Shown here in pieces: positions 13,519 to 27,230 of a stretch of 64,000 bases of DNA. Below the pieces are notes generated by a model, which saw only the letters and a list, made by a program, of their open reading frames with translations, did not search any database and was not told the DNA's origin. Location: NCBI RefSeq assembly GCF_001039355.2, contig NW_019775769.1:573240-637239 (forward strand), written 5' to 3'. Positions within the stretch are counted from its first letter, which is position 1, and each line of letters begins with the position of its first letter. The DNA is from Lingula anatina. Taxonomy: Eukaryota > Brachiopoda > Lingulata > Lingulida > Lingulidae. The position numbers and the translations under genes were made by a program.

Positions 13519-14783
13519 TTCAAGAAGACTACATATTTTGCAAAAATACAAATTTATATGATGGCTATATAAATTCTAAAGTAACTTAGGAAAAGTCAAC
13601 ATAAATATTCAATGACAACAACAAATCTTAGCAGGCTAGGAAAACACCTTGAAGTTTAAAGTCAGCTACATTCCCAAATATTTTGAAAAGGAATTTAAAG
13701 GAATAACAAATAAGTAAACATTTAAATAAATAAATAAATAAATTAATTAATTAATTTACCTCCAAACACCTCCTTGAATCCATTGGCCATGTTTCTCTGT
13801 TGTTGAAGACTGCAATGATTTTCTATTGACAAAATGACAGGATATCTGAAATAACAAAATTTTTATTCATCAAATTTCAGGCACATCCATACTGGGTGCA
13901 CTATAGAATAGGACATTAAGCATTATGTAAAACAAATTCTAATTTGACTGAAGAAAAAAGCTGAAAATTTAACCCCATTTTAAAGACAAATTTATTAAGG
14001 CTGATTTTGTGTCTTTAATTCAGCTATTTAACTGCTATTAAATCTGCATATTTAAAGTGAACCCATTAAAAAAATAAATTAGAATAAAACAAACATAAGA
14101 AATGAACTTAAAAAGAAAACGAGGTTAAAAAAACTCACTCTGAAGTGACCCAAGCATTTTCAGCTATAGTCTTGAGGACATCCAGAAATTTGACCTTAGA
14201 AGTTAGAGTGTGTCCGTGGTAGATATAGGGCATCCCTTCAGGCCCGTCCCAGCAGTCCACTAGAAATAAAGACTGGTTTTTATTAAGATAATGCCTCCAT
14301 CTTTTCAATGGGGTAAAATTGAGCATTTTACTGACACTGCATCATGGTATTCTTTGAGTCAAAATTTCTTAAAATTAGAGCATTCCTGTTGTCAATTCAT
14401 CCTTTTTTTTTTTTTGCAATCTTAGTACATTAACCATTCCTCTATTATTGTAAATAATCTTATTCATTATTATTATTAGCATTAGCAAATGAATATCACT
14501 ATCATTCTTGAACCCCCATCTTCCATTCATATAACTACTACAAATTAACCTCTTCCAGAAGATTTGAATGATGAGGTTAACTAATCAATCTTTTAACTAG
14601 AATGAAAATTAGTGAATACTTTTGGACACCCCTGTGTCTAACCTAGTTAATATACGTACATTCAATACAGCGTGCCCCCATACGTAGACATCTTCCGTAT
14701 GCCTCTGTGGACGACTCACTGGAAAACTGATCCCCAGTGAGATATCTGTGATTAAAAGAATTATTTACTACCACAATGAAATA

Positions 14784-14817
<34 letters not shown>

Positions 14818-17800
14818 AGGTTATACAATAGCATACATACTATTAAAGGGATAATAACTCTTTGTTTCGGCCAAAAAATGAATTTTCCTGGAGTAAACAA
14901 CAATTTTCCCATACTTACCAATNGTCTGTACATAAAAATAAAGGACGCCTTCATGGTACTGCCTGAAAAATAGGATGTATAAACATTAATCTTCTTTCCC
15001 ATCTTCAGATGACTTCCCTTAACCATAACCATAATTGCAATGAAATCATTTTCAAAAATGCACATTTTTTTCACTTAAGCAAGCATGACTTTTAAGAAGT
15101 AATACACTACTCTTACTTTTAAAAGAAAATTCAATTTATAAAAAAAGCTCTTTATTCCAAGAAAAACTAGCTCCAAGAGGTTCAGTTATCTCGAAACTGC
15201 AGAATAAATTCAAAGACAAAATCTTTTAATATTTTCGATACTATACCATCATTAACATAACTAAGATACTACACAGCAAACTTACTTCTGTCCTTTGTGA
15301 CTCTGGGGTTGAGGAACCGGGTCCCCCAGGATCATTTCAAAGTCCTGACTTCGCAGGGGGTTATTACGGTAGAATGTGACCAGACTGTACAAGCTTTCAA
15401 ACAGCACGTTGTCTATCAAGTAGTAGCGAATCTCGCCGCGCTCCTGACGGGACTTGATACGACAGTGGTTCACTTTCCCCTGACGCCTGAGGAAGAAATC
15501 ATTAGCCAACTTTTTACTGATCATCTTGTGTTAATCAGAGGAAGAGAAATGAGAAAAACACTGCCATAGCTTTTTCTAGGAAATATTGAAAAAGACTAAT
15601 GTATACAAGATAAGCAGATAAATTACAAGTAATACTCCATATACACAGCAACGAATGTCAGTAGGTAATTAATATTAATAAAATAGGTAATAGCAATAAT
15701 TTTAGATGCAGTAAGCCAAAGTTCAGCTCTTAGTTGATGTTAACAGGTATAGATTCTTACCAAAGTATAAAACTTAGATGTGAAAAGTGTCACAGAGATA
15801 ATTTTTATTTGCCATAATTCTTCATTTATGAAAGCATAAATCGTAAGATGACAGCTGTTTGATTACGAAAGCTAGATCATAAAAATAACTCACTAATATA
15901 AGCTTGAACAAGGCCGATAATTTAAGGTTAATTAATTTTTGTTAGTTTTTCCTGATAGGTGAGCCAAAGTTTTTTTGCAACTACATTTCTTTTTATAATT
16001 AACAACTAAAATAGGCGACTTCAGAAACACGAGTGATTATTGTAGGTTATAATTCTTACATTCAGACTGTTACTTCATATAAGATCACACATAGTACACA
16101 TGAGCAACTTACTGAGATTATATCTAACAAGAAGCAATAAGCAGATTAGAGTCTTTTACTTTAAACAAAAACCAATATCAATATGTAAGTAAACAATTAA
16201 ATTGTGCTCTTTTGTCACATGGTGTTTCATGAAACAAACAATACATCAGTGTGTGAAGTGGAAACAGCACTTCAAAAATTAAAAACAAAAACAAAACAAA
16301 ATGTAATACATGGACTATGAAACAGGTTTTCAGTCGACATATTAAACTACAGCATACAAGACATCTATATTAAGTGGTCTTTAAGAAGGGTGCAGCACAC
16401 AGTGACTGACACATTCCACTCTAAATCCGGACTCACCAAATGGTGCAAGCAATAAAGTGTCATCTAACTTTCTAAATAACTCACTTCATCAAATTCACCA
16501 TGCAAGCAAACGCCTATACATACCAAAACGACAGAGTAAAACTACCCACAAACTCCTTGCTATGGCGGACCAAGAAAGTTCCGTCGCCTTTAGCAGGTCC
16601 CCACTGAATCAAGAGGCTCTCAGCGGTCTGGCGTGACCCGTTTCCTCGAATATAGTCATGGTACCACTCTTCGGAAAAATGCAATTCCCTAACCTAAGGG
16701 TAACATTAATACACAGTGTCAAACTCCATGCCATGCTAGGAAGAAAGGGGAGACAACGAGGGCGCTGGGACTTACCAAAAGGAGAGGGAAAAATCACCGA
16801 CAAATGTGTCGCTTTCTCGAACTAGGAATGTGCCGTCGCCGAGGACTGCGTACTCGTTCAATAGCTCCTCCGCTCTACGTCGCCCACCCTCAAGCTTCCC
16901 ATGAAACCACTTTTCACTGAAGTGCAACTCTTCATTTGATACTCCCTAAAGTAAGAAGATTGGTGAGTATTTTGATTGAGATCACCCTAGATAGAAAAAA
17001 TATAACTGATCAAAGACAGAAATATATGTAGATCTATATATATATCCACACATCATATTATCTTGATAACAAAGAGACACAGAAAAACATGCAGTTCTGG
17101 AGGGGCAAAGTATTTCAGAAAGCTATATGAAATGTTAAAATAATCATGGTAGAGGAATCCCTGTCCCACAACACATAACAAATAAGGTATTTTTACTCAT
17201 TGAAAAAGTTTCCAATCAAACATAAAAATTTTGTGGTATGGGACAATGCTATTGCCAAATTCAAAATTAAGCTTTTCTGTTAGAAAGGGGTTCAAGTATC
17301 CCGGCCAACACCATGGAATCTAGATATGTATACCAGTTTAAGCATTCACCACTAAAAACAGATCCATCATGGAATATTAAAAACATAATCCCTAAAACAA
17401 ATACATAAAACAAAACAACACAAATAGACACCAAGCAAACATACATATATATATATAAAACAGGAACCAGAGGTAAACTAAAAACAAACAAATGAACAAG
17501 CAAGCCAACAAATAAGCAAAATTTCATATGCAATTTTGAGATTGATATACAGAACAAACTACAGATCAAGATGTACAAATTACACCATATGAAATTTAAA
17601 AGCTAGTACTTTGAAGAACAAAAGTGAACCAGAAAAAGTGAGTGTGACTCAGTGAAATAGAACACATTTCTATCTTTTCTTCTCGTGACATTCATTCTCA
17701 CTTCAAGCAGTGGTGACACACAAAGTCCTAAGAAAGTGGTCACTGTGATTTTGATAATTAGCTGGTGGCAGGTTTGCATACACTGATAATTGTGCTTTTT

Positions 17801-20800
17801 TTTAATATGGTGGCAGGTCTGGATGGACTAATAAGTGTGTGGGTCTTTCAAAAGGTGCTAGCATACCTTCGTTTGGGGAAAAAACAAAACCAGAATGCTG
17901 TGAAATATCATTTTGAAAGGGAAGACAGTAATTGCACATTGAGTGCTGACTGTGTACTGATAAAGAATTGCAGTAGTTAAACTAATTTTCATTATTAATA
18001 TATAAAAAGAGTGAAAATAATCCAAAGCCAGGAAATTCTTGTAGGGTGACAATCATATCTTAGGTGCAAACACATCTAAGGACACCAAAACACGATTCAA
18101 CTGATGGCATTCAATCTATTCAGACAAATATAAAAATCAAAAGATTGATCTTGTAAACTCTGGACAAAAGTTATTTAATTTCAGTGTTAAAGAGTGGGTG
18201 TAATCGCTTGACTTTTTTCATTAGAACATCTTTAATGTGATATGACAACTTACCACAATGTTAAACAAGACCACAATAGTGATAGAAAGCTAACAGCACT
18301 TATAAAACCTTGAGCCAGGGTTTACAAAATGTTACATCATTCTTTACATTTGAAACCTGGGAACAGCATTCAAAACAATCACCTGTCTACGTGACACCAT
18401 TCAAGAATCAACAAGGGATCAAAAATTATATAACATACAAAAAATACTTTGAAAATAACATGAACATGTTCTAAGGAACCATGCTTCCCAGCATTCCATT
18501 AGTTACCTCCTCCCTGGGCTAAAACATAAACCATGAAATAGAAAAGGCAATACAATGTATTCCATAACCACAGAAAGAGAAACACAGAGAAAAATATTAG
18601 CACATTGGAAAACAATTATAGTATTATCTCATTTTTGAACACAAGACAAAATTTTGTTTGACAAATAAAACAATTCTGAACTCACACTTGCAGAATCTGT
18701 ATTTCTGACTTATGCTTATGATGGTTTACAATTATAATGGACCAGGTCAAATGAAATAAGAAAAATATAAAGCTTTTACCATACTGATTTGGAGAACATT
18801 TAATCTATACAACACAACATAGCTTTTGCTGGTATTATTTTTGCTCCAGATAAACAGTTAAATTACTCATTGAAATTTTGGACTTTTCCCCTTTGCAAAA
18901 ATGAATCATCTCTATCAGATATCAAATTATCTGCTAGTATGAATTCAGAATCTTGTACTATAATTCACCAAACACGTAAAGCTGAAAACCATATCCCTTG
19001 TAATTAATTTTCAACCACAACAGGCCCAAAATTGTCTCCCACATGCCCAGAAACTAACCCTTTAAGGCAAGGCAAAACATCAAACAAAGTATAACATTGA
19101 ATCTAAGACTGGTAATCATCTTAACACAAAACTATTATGTTCAGTATTACAACAATATCAATATTTAAGATTCTGCATTCCAAAAAATAATTCAATAAAC
19201 CATCAAATTTTAATTCCAAGTTTGCCACATCATTTTTTTCATTATAATATATAAATTCATAATTTGTTTTTGTTTTACATGTGCATAATATTTGTTGGGT
19301 CAAGTAAGAGTAAATGTACAAGCACTTTAATAAATAAATAAAAATGAAGTAAAGAAATAATATGTTCATACAAGTGAATCTCTTACATCATTATTGTCTA
19401 TCCCGGGTAATCAATTGTGAAGGAAGTAAAAACCTGAACAGTGATGGTAGGAGAGAAATGGCATAAATCTCACCTCAACATGGCCGTTCATGTCAGGGAC
19501 CTCTTCCTCCTCATCGTCCGCCTGCTGGACACTGGTCTCCTCTGTGTAGTGAAGGCGTGTAGCAGTCAGGACAAAGTAATGTGGATACCACTCCTGTATG
19601 GCAAAGGGAATATAACACTAAGTTAAAGAGTCACTCCATGACATAAACTTCCAGTAATTTTACTTCACTTCAGGAAAACTCTTATTTGTCAGCTAAAATG
19701 GGCTCAATAGTACAATTAGTTTAGACTGGTACAATATGTAACACCCTTGAAAATTCACTTAGTGACTCCAAATTCTGACAGTTTCAACTTGGGACCATAT
19801 GCAAAATATTACTATCTCATAAGGGAATATAGAGTTACAGTAGCAGTAACATGTCTTTGTATCCAGCAGATGTTTACAGATGTGAGCAAATGCTACTATT
19901 CATAGACTAACCCAAGGTACCTCTGGCCCATACACTGGTGGTACAATATTTATATATCACTTACATTGTCCACAGGGTCCTCCAGCCATAGCATGCCATT
20001 CTTCACAGAGCTGCTGAGATCTGCTTCTGTCATACCTGGATTTGTGTATATATTATATTAAAGTATGTACATATTGGTCATTTTGCCTAGATGGACTCAA
20101 AACACACATTTTGCAGAATATCTCACTGTTTAACTGTTTACTTGATACTGTTTAAAATTGCAGACACATTCAATATGGATTTAAAATTACACCACAAAAT
20201 ACAGTAGCATTTCTGTTTTTATGGTTTTTACAATTAAAATGATTAATATGATCAAAAAATTATCATTAACCTGTGGAAGACCTAGCTGTTATAAAATGTT
20301 TTAACAATTATAGTGCAGTGCAGAGAAATTAATACGCAAAACAGAAAACTGAGAAAGTAAAATGGCTTGCCATACTGTGCAGTGTCAACTTACTGTCCTC
20401 TGCAACATTCCCTGCAAATTTCCATTCATCACCTAGTGCTCCTTCAGGTAGCTTCTTGTGCTGGAAACACAAGGGAAAATTTTGTCATAATTATCAAAGC
20501 ATAGCGCACATCACCCTACACTCAGCATAAGCAAACCTGGGGTGTGTTAGCACTGGAAGTCAGGGTGTATCTCCCCAAGTACAAACTTGAGCTGATAATA
20601 ATGCAGTTGGTTGCCCATTTGTGTATCAGTACTACATATTTGTACTAGGAGGACACCCTGCTTTAGTGATTTATCTCTTTTCTGCCATTTCCAATAACAC
20701 CTTGAGTTGCAAAGCTAACTAGCAACTGGTTTCTTTTCTCAGTATACTTCTGCCATTACCAGTAACATTCGGAGTTTCAAAGATTTCTGGTAACTGGCCT

Positions 20801-23800
20801 CTACTACCAGAATGCCTAGAACTGGGAACAACTGTAGCACCCTGATAATGAATGGCCGTTTGCAGTAAACTGTGAGACTCAGGGTAGGAAGGGGGCAGGG
20901 AGTAGGGTGGGGTTGTCATGATGACCTGTTGAATTGGCCATGCCAGTTTTAGTATTTCATGCTTGGAAGTTGTGCTCTAATGAGTGAGAAAAAATGTTCA
21001 GGTATGCACTTCAAACAGCCTAGGTCCAACTGTAAATAAATGAATGAATAAATAAAACACTCATTAGCTGTTATATAAAACCTATGCCAGAATAAAAATG
21101 TTGAAAATTAAGCTTGAACTACAAACAAAATATAATTATCCATCTAGAAAACTAATAAAACAATCAATGCAATAGCATGTAGATTCAAATAAGCAAGCTG
21201 TCATAGCTTTACACACAAACATATCTTTTTGTGTTATTAAACCAAAGTGAAACTTAAATCCTATTACAAAATTTGCACATTTGATTAATATACAAACAAA
21301 AACTATTCAAGGTGAAAGGGTGCACATTTACACTAAGAGTTAAAACTGTTTGCATTTTGGTACTAGCTACTTAAAAAAAATCTATAAGCAGCCACAACAG
21401 TGCTCTTTGTTACTTCTTGTAGAATTGTAAAATAAAACTGTAAATAGTGCATCTACTTTCCTCATTTCAGTCACATTAGATACATTAGAGCTATAGCGTA
21501 TTATTAATAATATTAAAACACTATGTTATTTTCCTCTCAATGCATACTAGAAGAGGTGCATGTGCTGACAGGTGTAATATAACTGTTAGTCTTTGCTCCT
21601 TGTGACAAATATGTCAATGTATCAATATGTGATATATATACAGTTTAGTTTGATAAATGAAGAAAATAATGACAATATTACACCTTTTATTAAATAGCTG
21701 TAGCCTGGGCACTAACTGGTGAGTTTGTTTTATGCTTATAATTATTTCTCTATTGGAAAAATGGGTGCTCATGGAAATAAAAAAAAATATATTGAAAGAC
21801 AGTTGTGTCAATGCTTATATGATTATAATTACAATTATCAATGTATTTTAAAGAGCTAAAACGTCACTTCACACAGGTAATCCCATCTCCCATTTAAGGT
21901 TTCTAGACCACAGGTTTGAATATGAACAGATATAAATCAAGGAAAACGATTTAAAATGAACTCTCAATATCAGCTCCTTTCCTCTTCTGGAAGAGATATA
22001 TGTAAAGAGCTATAGTCTGAACACCAATTAATGTAATTTTGGTAGTGATTATTTTATTATTCTAAAAATGCAGGGTGCCTGTGAAAAAAAAATGAAAAAA
22101 CCATTACAAAATGTTATATCTATGATTATAACTATCATGGTTAATAATGTTTTCTTATGTGCTAAAAATCACTTCTATCATCCATCTTGTAATCATAGTA
22201 ACATTTTTAGTGCCATTTCATAACCTGATTTAAACTGGTTTACGGCTTTCAATATGCTCAAACTACAAAACTGATGCAACACTTTCAAAAAAAGCCACAA
22301 ACACCAACCAAAACTTGAATATCAGGTAATTTAAAAGCTTCAACAGGCTCCTATTATTAACTAAGGCCCTGTTCCACATAACTCAGCCTAAAGCTGATCT
22401 TAACTTTTAGACAAAATATTTGGTTCACTTTCAATCATGATAAATCTATAGTAGCACACTAAAATAAAGTAAGAGTTTCAACCACTAACCTTTTCTCCCT
22501 TTTAACAAAACCAGGACTATCTTCTAAAGTCAGTGAACTACTATTAATTTATCTGAGTCAAAGAACCCAATTTAATGTCATCAAGTTAAGACCAACTTTG
22601 GCTAAAGATATTTTTGTTAAACAGGTCGCTGCCCCTACAACCGTGCGATGGCAAGGACTGACTCACCAAATTAAGTCGTGATTGTGCTTTTTTGAGAGCA
22701 TAGCTTGTATTCATACTGTAACACTATAATGGAATAATAAATGGACACAAATGGAAAAAGGGTCAAAAAGTGGTCCTGAAAAGGACATCTATCTGAAAAT
22801 TTAATGTTAAAAATGCAGTGGTAGTGAAGGGTTTGGACATTCAGTTCATTTCTAAGGCACTTTAACCCCTCCCTACCTCAATGTGTGTGTGTGTGTGTAA
22901 GTGCATACTGAATTCTAAACCTGGATAGAGAAGCAATATGTTAACATATTTGCTGACATATTTTATTACATACTTGTGACTTTTTCCTTTTTCGTTTTTA
23001 CACAGAAAGGAATAAATATTGCCACTGTTTAACATAAAACTTCCTCAAAAGCAACATCAAATTTCTTATATCCTGTTTCTTTTTAAGCACAGAAAAATTA
23101 GTATGAACTCTGATATGGGTCACATGGTAGAGAAGAGAAACATCCTTCTTGTCTGGTGAAAATCTCATCTTACCTTTAATATAAACTTTCTTTTCAAAGC
23201 CTCAGGAGAAGGAAGCTGGGTAGCCTCCTTGTCTATAGGCTCTGTCAGTAGTTGATCTGTAATAATAATAACAATAATAATAATATAAATAATAATAATT
23301 ACAATAACATTCAAGAACACTACATATTTTGCAGAAATACAAATTTATATGATGGCTATATAAATTCTCAAGGAAAATTCAACATAATAAGGTTTCAAAA
23401 AGACTTTTTAAAATATTCAATGACAACAACAGATCTTAGCAGGCTAGGAAAACACCTTGAAGTTAAACTTTAAAGTCAGCTACATTCCCAATTTTTTGAA
23501 AGGGAATTTAAAGGAATAACAAATAAGTAAACATTTAAATAAATAAGTAAATATACCTCCAAACACCTCCTTGAATCCATTGGCCATGTTTCTTTGTTGT
23601 TGAAGACTGCAATGATTTTCTATTGACAAAATGACAGGATATCTGAAATAAAATTTTTATTCATCAAATTTCAGGCACATCCATACTGGGTGCACTATAG
23701 AATAGGACATTAAGCATTATGTAAAACAAATTCTAATTTGATTGAAGAAAAGAGCTGAAAATTTAATCTCATTTTAAAGACAAATTTATTAAGGCTGATT

Positions 23801-26800
23801 TTGCATCTTTAATTCAGCTATTTAACTGCTATTAAATCTGCATATTTAAAGTGAACACATTAAAAAAAGTAAATTAGAATAAAACAAACATAAGAAATGA
23901 ACTTAAAAAGAAAACGAGGTTAAAAAAACTCACTCTGAAGTGACCCAAGCATTTTCAGCTATAGTCTTGAGGACATCCAGAAATTTGACCTTAGAGGTTA
24001 GAGTATGTCCGTGGTAGATATAGGGCATCCCTTCAGGCCCGTCCCAGCAGTCCACTAGAAATAAAGGCTGGTTTTTATTAAGATAATGCCTCCATCTTTT
24101 CAATGGGGTAAAATTGAGCATTTTACTGACACTGCATAATGGTATTCTTTGAGTCAAAATTTCTTAAAATTAGAGCATTCCTGTTGTCAATTCATCCTTT
24201 TTTTTAGCAATCTTAGTACATTAACCATTCCTCTATTATTGTAAATAATCTTATTCATTATTATTATTATTAGCATTAGCAAATGAATATCACTATCATT
24301 CTTGAACCCCCATCTTCCATTCATATAACTACTACAAATTAACCTCTTCCAGAAGATTTGAATGATCAGGTTAACTAATCAATCTTTTAACTAGAATGAA
24401 AATTAGTGAATACTTTTGGACACCCCTGTGTCTAACCTAGTTAATATACGTACATTCAATACAGCGTGCCCCCATACGTAGACATCTTCCATATGCCTCC
24501 GTGGACGACTCACTGGAAAACTGATCCCCAGTGAGATATCTGTAAGTAAAGAATTATTTACTATCACAATAAAATACAATAATAATAATAAAAAAGAAAC
24601 AAATTCCAAGTTATACAGTAGCATTAGTCTTAGAACCAATCACATATCTACCATAGTGTGCCAAAGTAAGCAGTCACAAAGGCATCACAACTAACACACT
24701 GTAGCAATCTGTCACAACTAACACACTGTGTAGCAATCTGTCACAACTAACACACTGTAGCAATCTGTCACAACTAACACACTGTGTAGTAATCTGTCAC
24801 AACTAACACTGTGTAGCAATCTGTCACAACTAACACATCCAGCAAGAACACACTGCTATCACAACTAACACACTGTGTAGCAATCTGTAACAACTAACAC
24901 ACTGTAGCAATTTGTCACAACTAACACACTGTGTAGTAATCTGTCACAACTAACACTGTGTAGCAATCTGTAACAACTAACACACGGTGTAGCAATCTGT
25001 CACAACTAACACACTGTGTAGCAATCTGTCACAACTAACACACGGTGTAGTAATCTGTCACAACTAACACATCCAGCAAGAACACACTGTCATCACAACT
25101 AACGCACTGTGTAGCAATCTGTCACAACTAACACATCAAGCAAGAACACACTGCTATCACAACTAACACACCGTGTAGAAATCTGTCACAACTAACACAT
25201 CCAGCAAGAACACACTGTTATCACAACTAACACACCGTGTAGAAATCTGTCACAACTAACACATCCAGCAAGAACACACTGTTATCACAACTAACACACC
25301 GTGTAGAAATCGGTCACAACTAACACATCAAGCAAGAACACACTGCTATCACAACTAACACACCGTGTAGAAATCTGTCACAACTAACACATCCAGCAAG
25401 AACCTATCACTATTAATATGCCTTTACACACAACTCTTAATCACACAAAGTTTTAGTTTTATATTTAACATTTTCATTACTATCATCATTGTTCCTCTTC
25501 TTAATAATCCACCCCAAGACAACAGCACATCAAAACTAATATAACAGTCTGCCTACGTGTTATGTGATGACGCTATCACTAATATAACAGTCTGCCTACG
25601 TGTTATGTGATGACGCTATCACTAATATAACTGTCGACCTACGTGTTATGTGATGACGCTATCCAGAACTGAGAGAGAGGCTTCGTCATGTCTTGATTGA
25701 CCTTCTCATGATCTTCCTCCCATATCGTGTTCTTGTCTGAATACAAATAGTCCAGGAACTGGAACAGTGGGGACAAACACATCAGTATGTGGTAACTGAA
25801 ACCTCTTAATGATTAACTAATGCACTTATTCAGATTCGTTAGTGTAATGTTTGTAATTTCATAAATCTCTGCACAAAGAATGAACAAGTATCACTGAACA
25901 TCAATCTGTCAGTGTAACTTGTCACATTTTTGCAATATCCATGATCAAAGAGACAGTAAAACATAATCAAAAAAAGTGGTTAAACCCAAGTCAAAAATTC
26001 AAATCAACTAAATTATAAGATATTTTTAAGAAGGCAATATACAGTTTAATTTTTATTTCTTTTAACTTTTAAAATTCCATTCAAATCCGCTCTACCTTGT
26101 TATCTCCATTTCTAATAAATCAGACCTATTCTACATTTTGACCAATTTCAACATCAAATGATATCTGTACTTTTTATCCTATTCCAGCCTATCAAAAACT
26201 GTCAAATTATTTACCTCGTGATGTGTGAAGTGAGGCTTGACAGCACGTATGGGATCTGATGACTCCAGGATTTGGCGCATGAAAGACAGGACATTCTGCG
26301 AATCATTTCCTAAGGGATCCTATGAGAAATAGTAATAAAAATAATAAAGAATCAAGAAAAAATCTTCCTACAGATTACCGATAAAAAAAAAACTGTTTCC
26401 GTGTCCAGCTTCACCGAGGATTTAGGTCTTGAAAAACCATGACTTCATTCTATGATTTTTTAATATTAATAAAATACAATGCTTGAAAAGTGAAAACCTT
26501 TTCTGATATTTTTACATAATAGGGATATATATGAAATCACCATTTTCTGCATTTCACATTAGAATGTTACCTTTAATGTTAAAACCCTTAAAGTCAGTTT
26601 AAAATTTTTCAAACAATAATATTAACAAATACATTTCTTGATTTCATTTTTAAAAAACATACTTTTTGTTCAACTATCAAAAACTGTTCAAATTCTTCTG
26701 CTGTCAGCTTGTCTCTAAAATAAATAAATTTAAAAAAAATAAATACATAAATGGTCTAAAGTGGAAATTGTAATGATATTTTACTTGCATAAGAATATTT

Positions 26801-27169
26801 TCACTACTACAGTATAAGAAACATAATCATACAAATCTACATTATTTGAAAATGGAAAGGATGTTTATTTCAGGCAATTCAGATCTAAATTCTTGGAGAT
26901 ATATTTCTATGTTTATATCTGACTATGAAAATTGAAAGAAAGTTTTTCTGCATACCCATCTCTTGAATACATTGGGAAATACTCTGTAAATATCTGTAAA
27001 CATAAGAAAACATGGAGTCATTATTATATCCTGTGGAAGACATGTCTGACACCTGAGTTAACAGAGCTGGTAATGATCTTTTGTCTAAAATATGTACAAA
27101 ATATCCAGTCTTTCTTACTTTGATTGAATTCTCTCTCTTAAACATGACATGCACACAAACACACACACA

Positions 27170-27230
<61 letters not shown>

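Larger units (their letters stand above)
4215..14836 (-). repeat. Tandem duplication, copy A: ten PLC-gamma exons with introns
   Basis: Second occurrence of the block, encoding identical protein. It carries a roughly 670-bp transposon at 6,457-7,129 and an expanded 65-bp array near 9,900-10,130. Similarity to copy B fades near 14,836 after a long poly-A, about 90 bp before a lone N at 14,923. Joining the B block's last exon (phase 2 out) to this block's first exon (phase 2 in) keeps frame. Confidence 0.9.
14924..24640 (-). repeat. Tandem duplication, copy B: ten PLC-gamma exons with introns
   Basis: Homologous almost throughout to 4,215-14,836, covering the same ten exons in the same order. 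Differences are scattered substitutions, small indels, one transposon absent here and a minisatellite with one unit here against four. The N-SH2 3' exon differs at 3 of 201 positions, all synonymous. The paired N-SH2 exons 16776-16945 and 16524-16693 are identical to their twins. Junction-proximal limits are approximate. Confidence 0.9.

Noticed and set aside
24683..25405. CRISPR-like or regulatory array
   Set aside because: Imperfect compound minisatellite without unique spacers.
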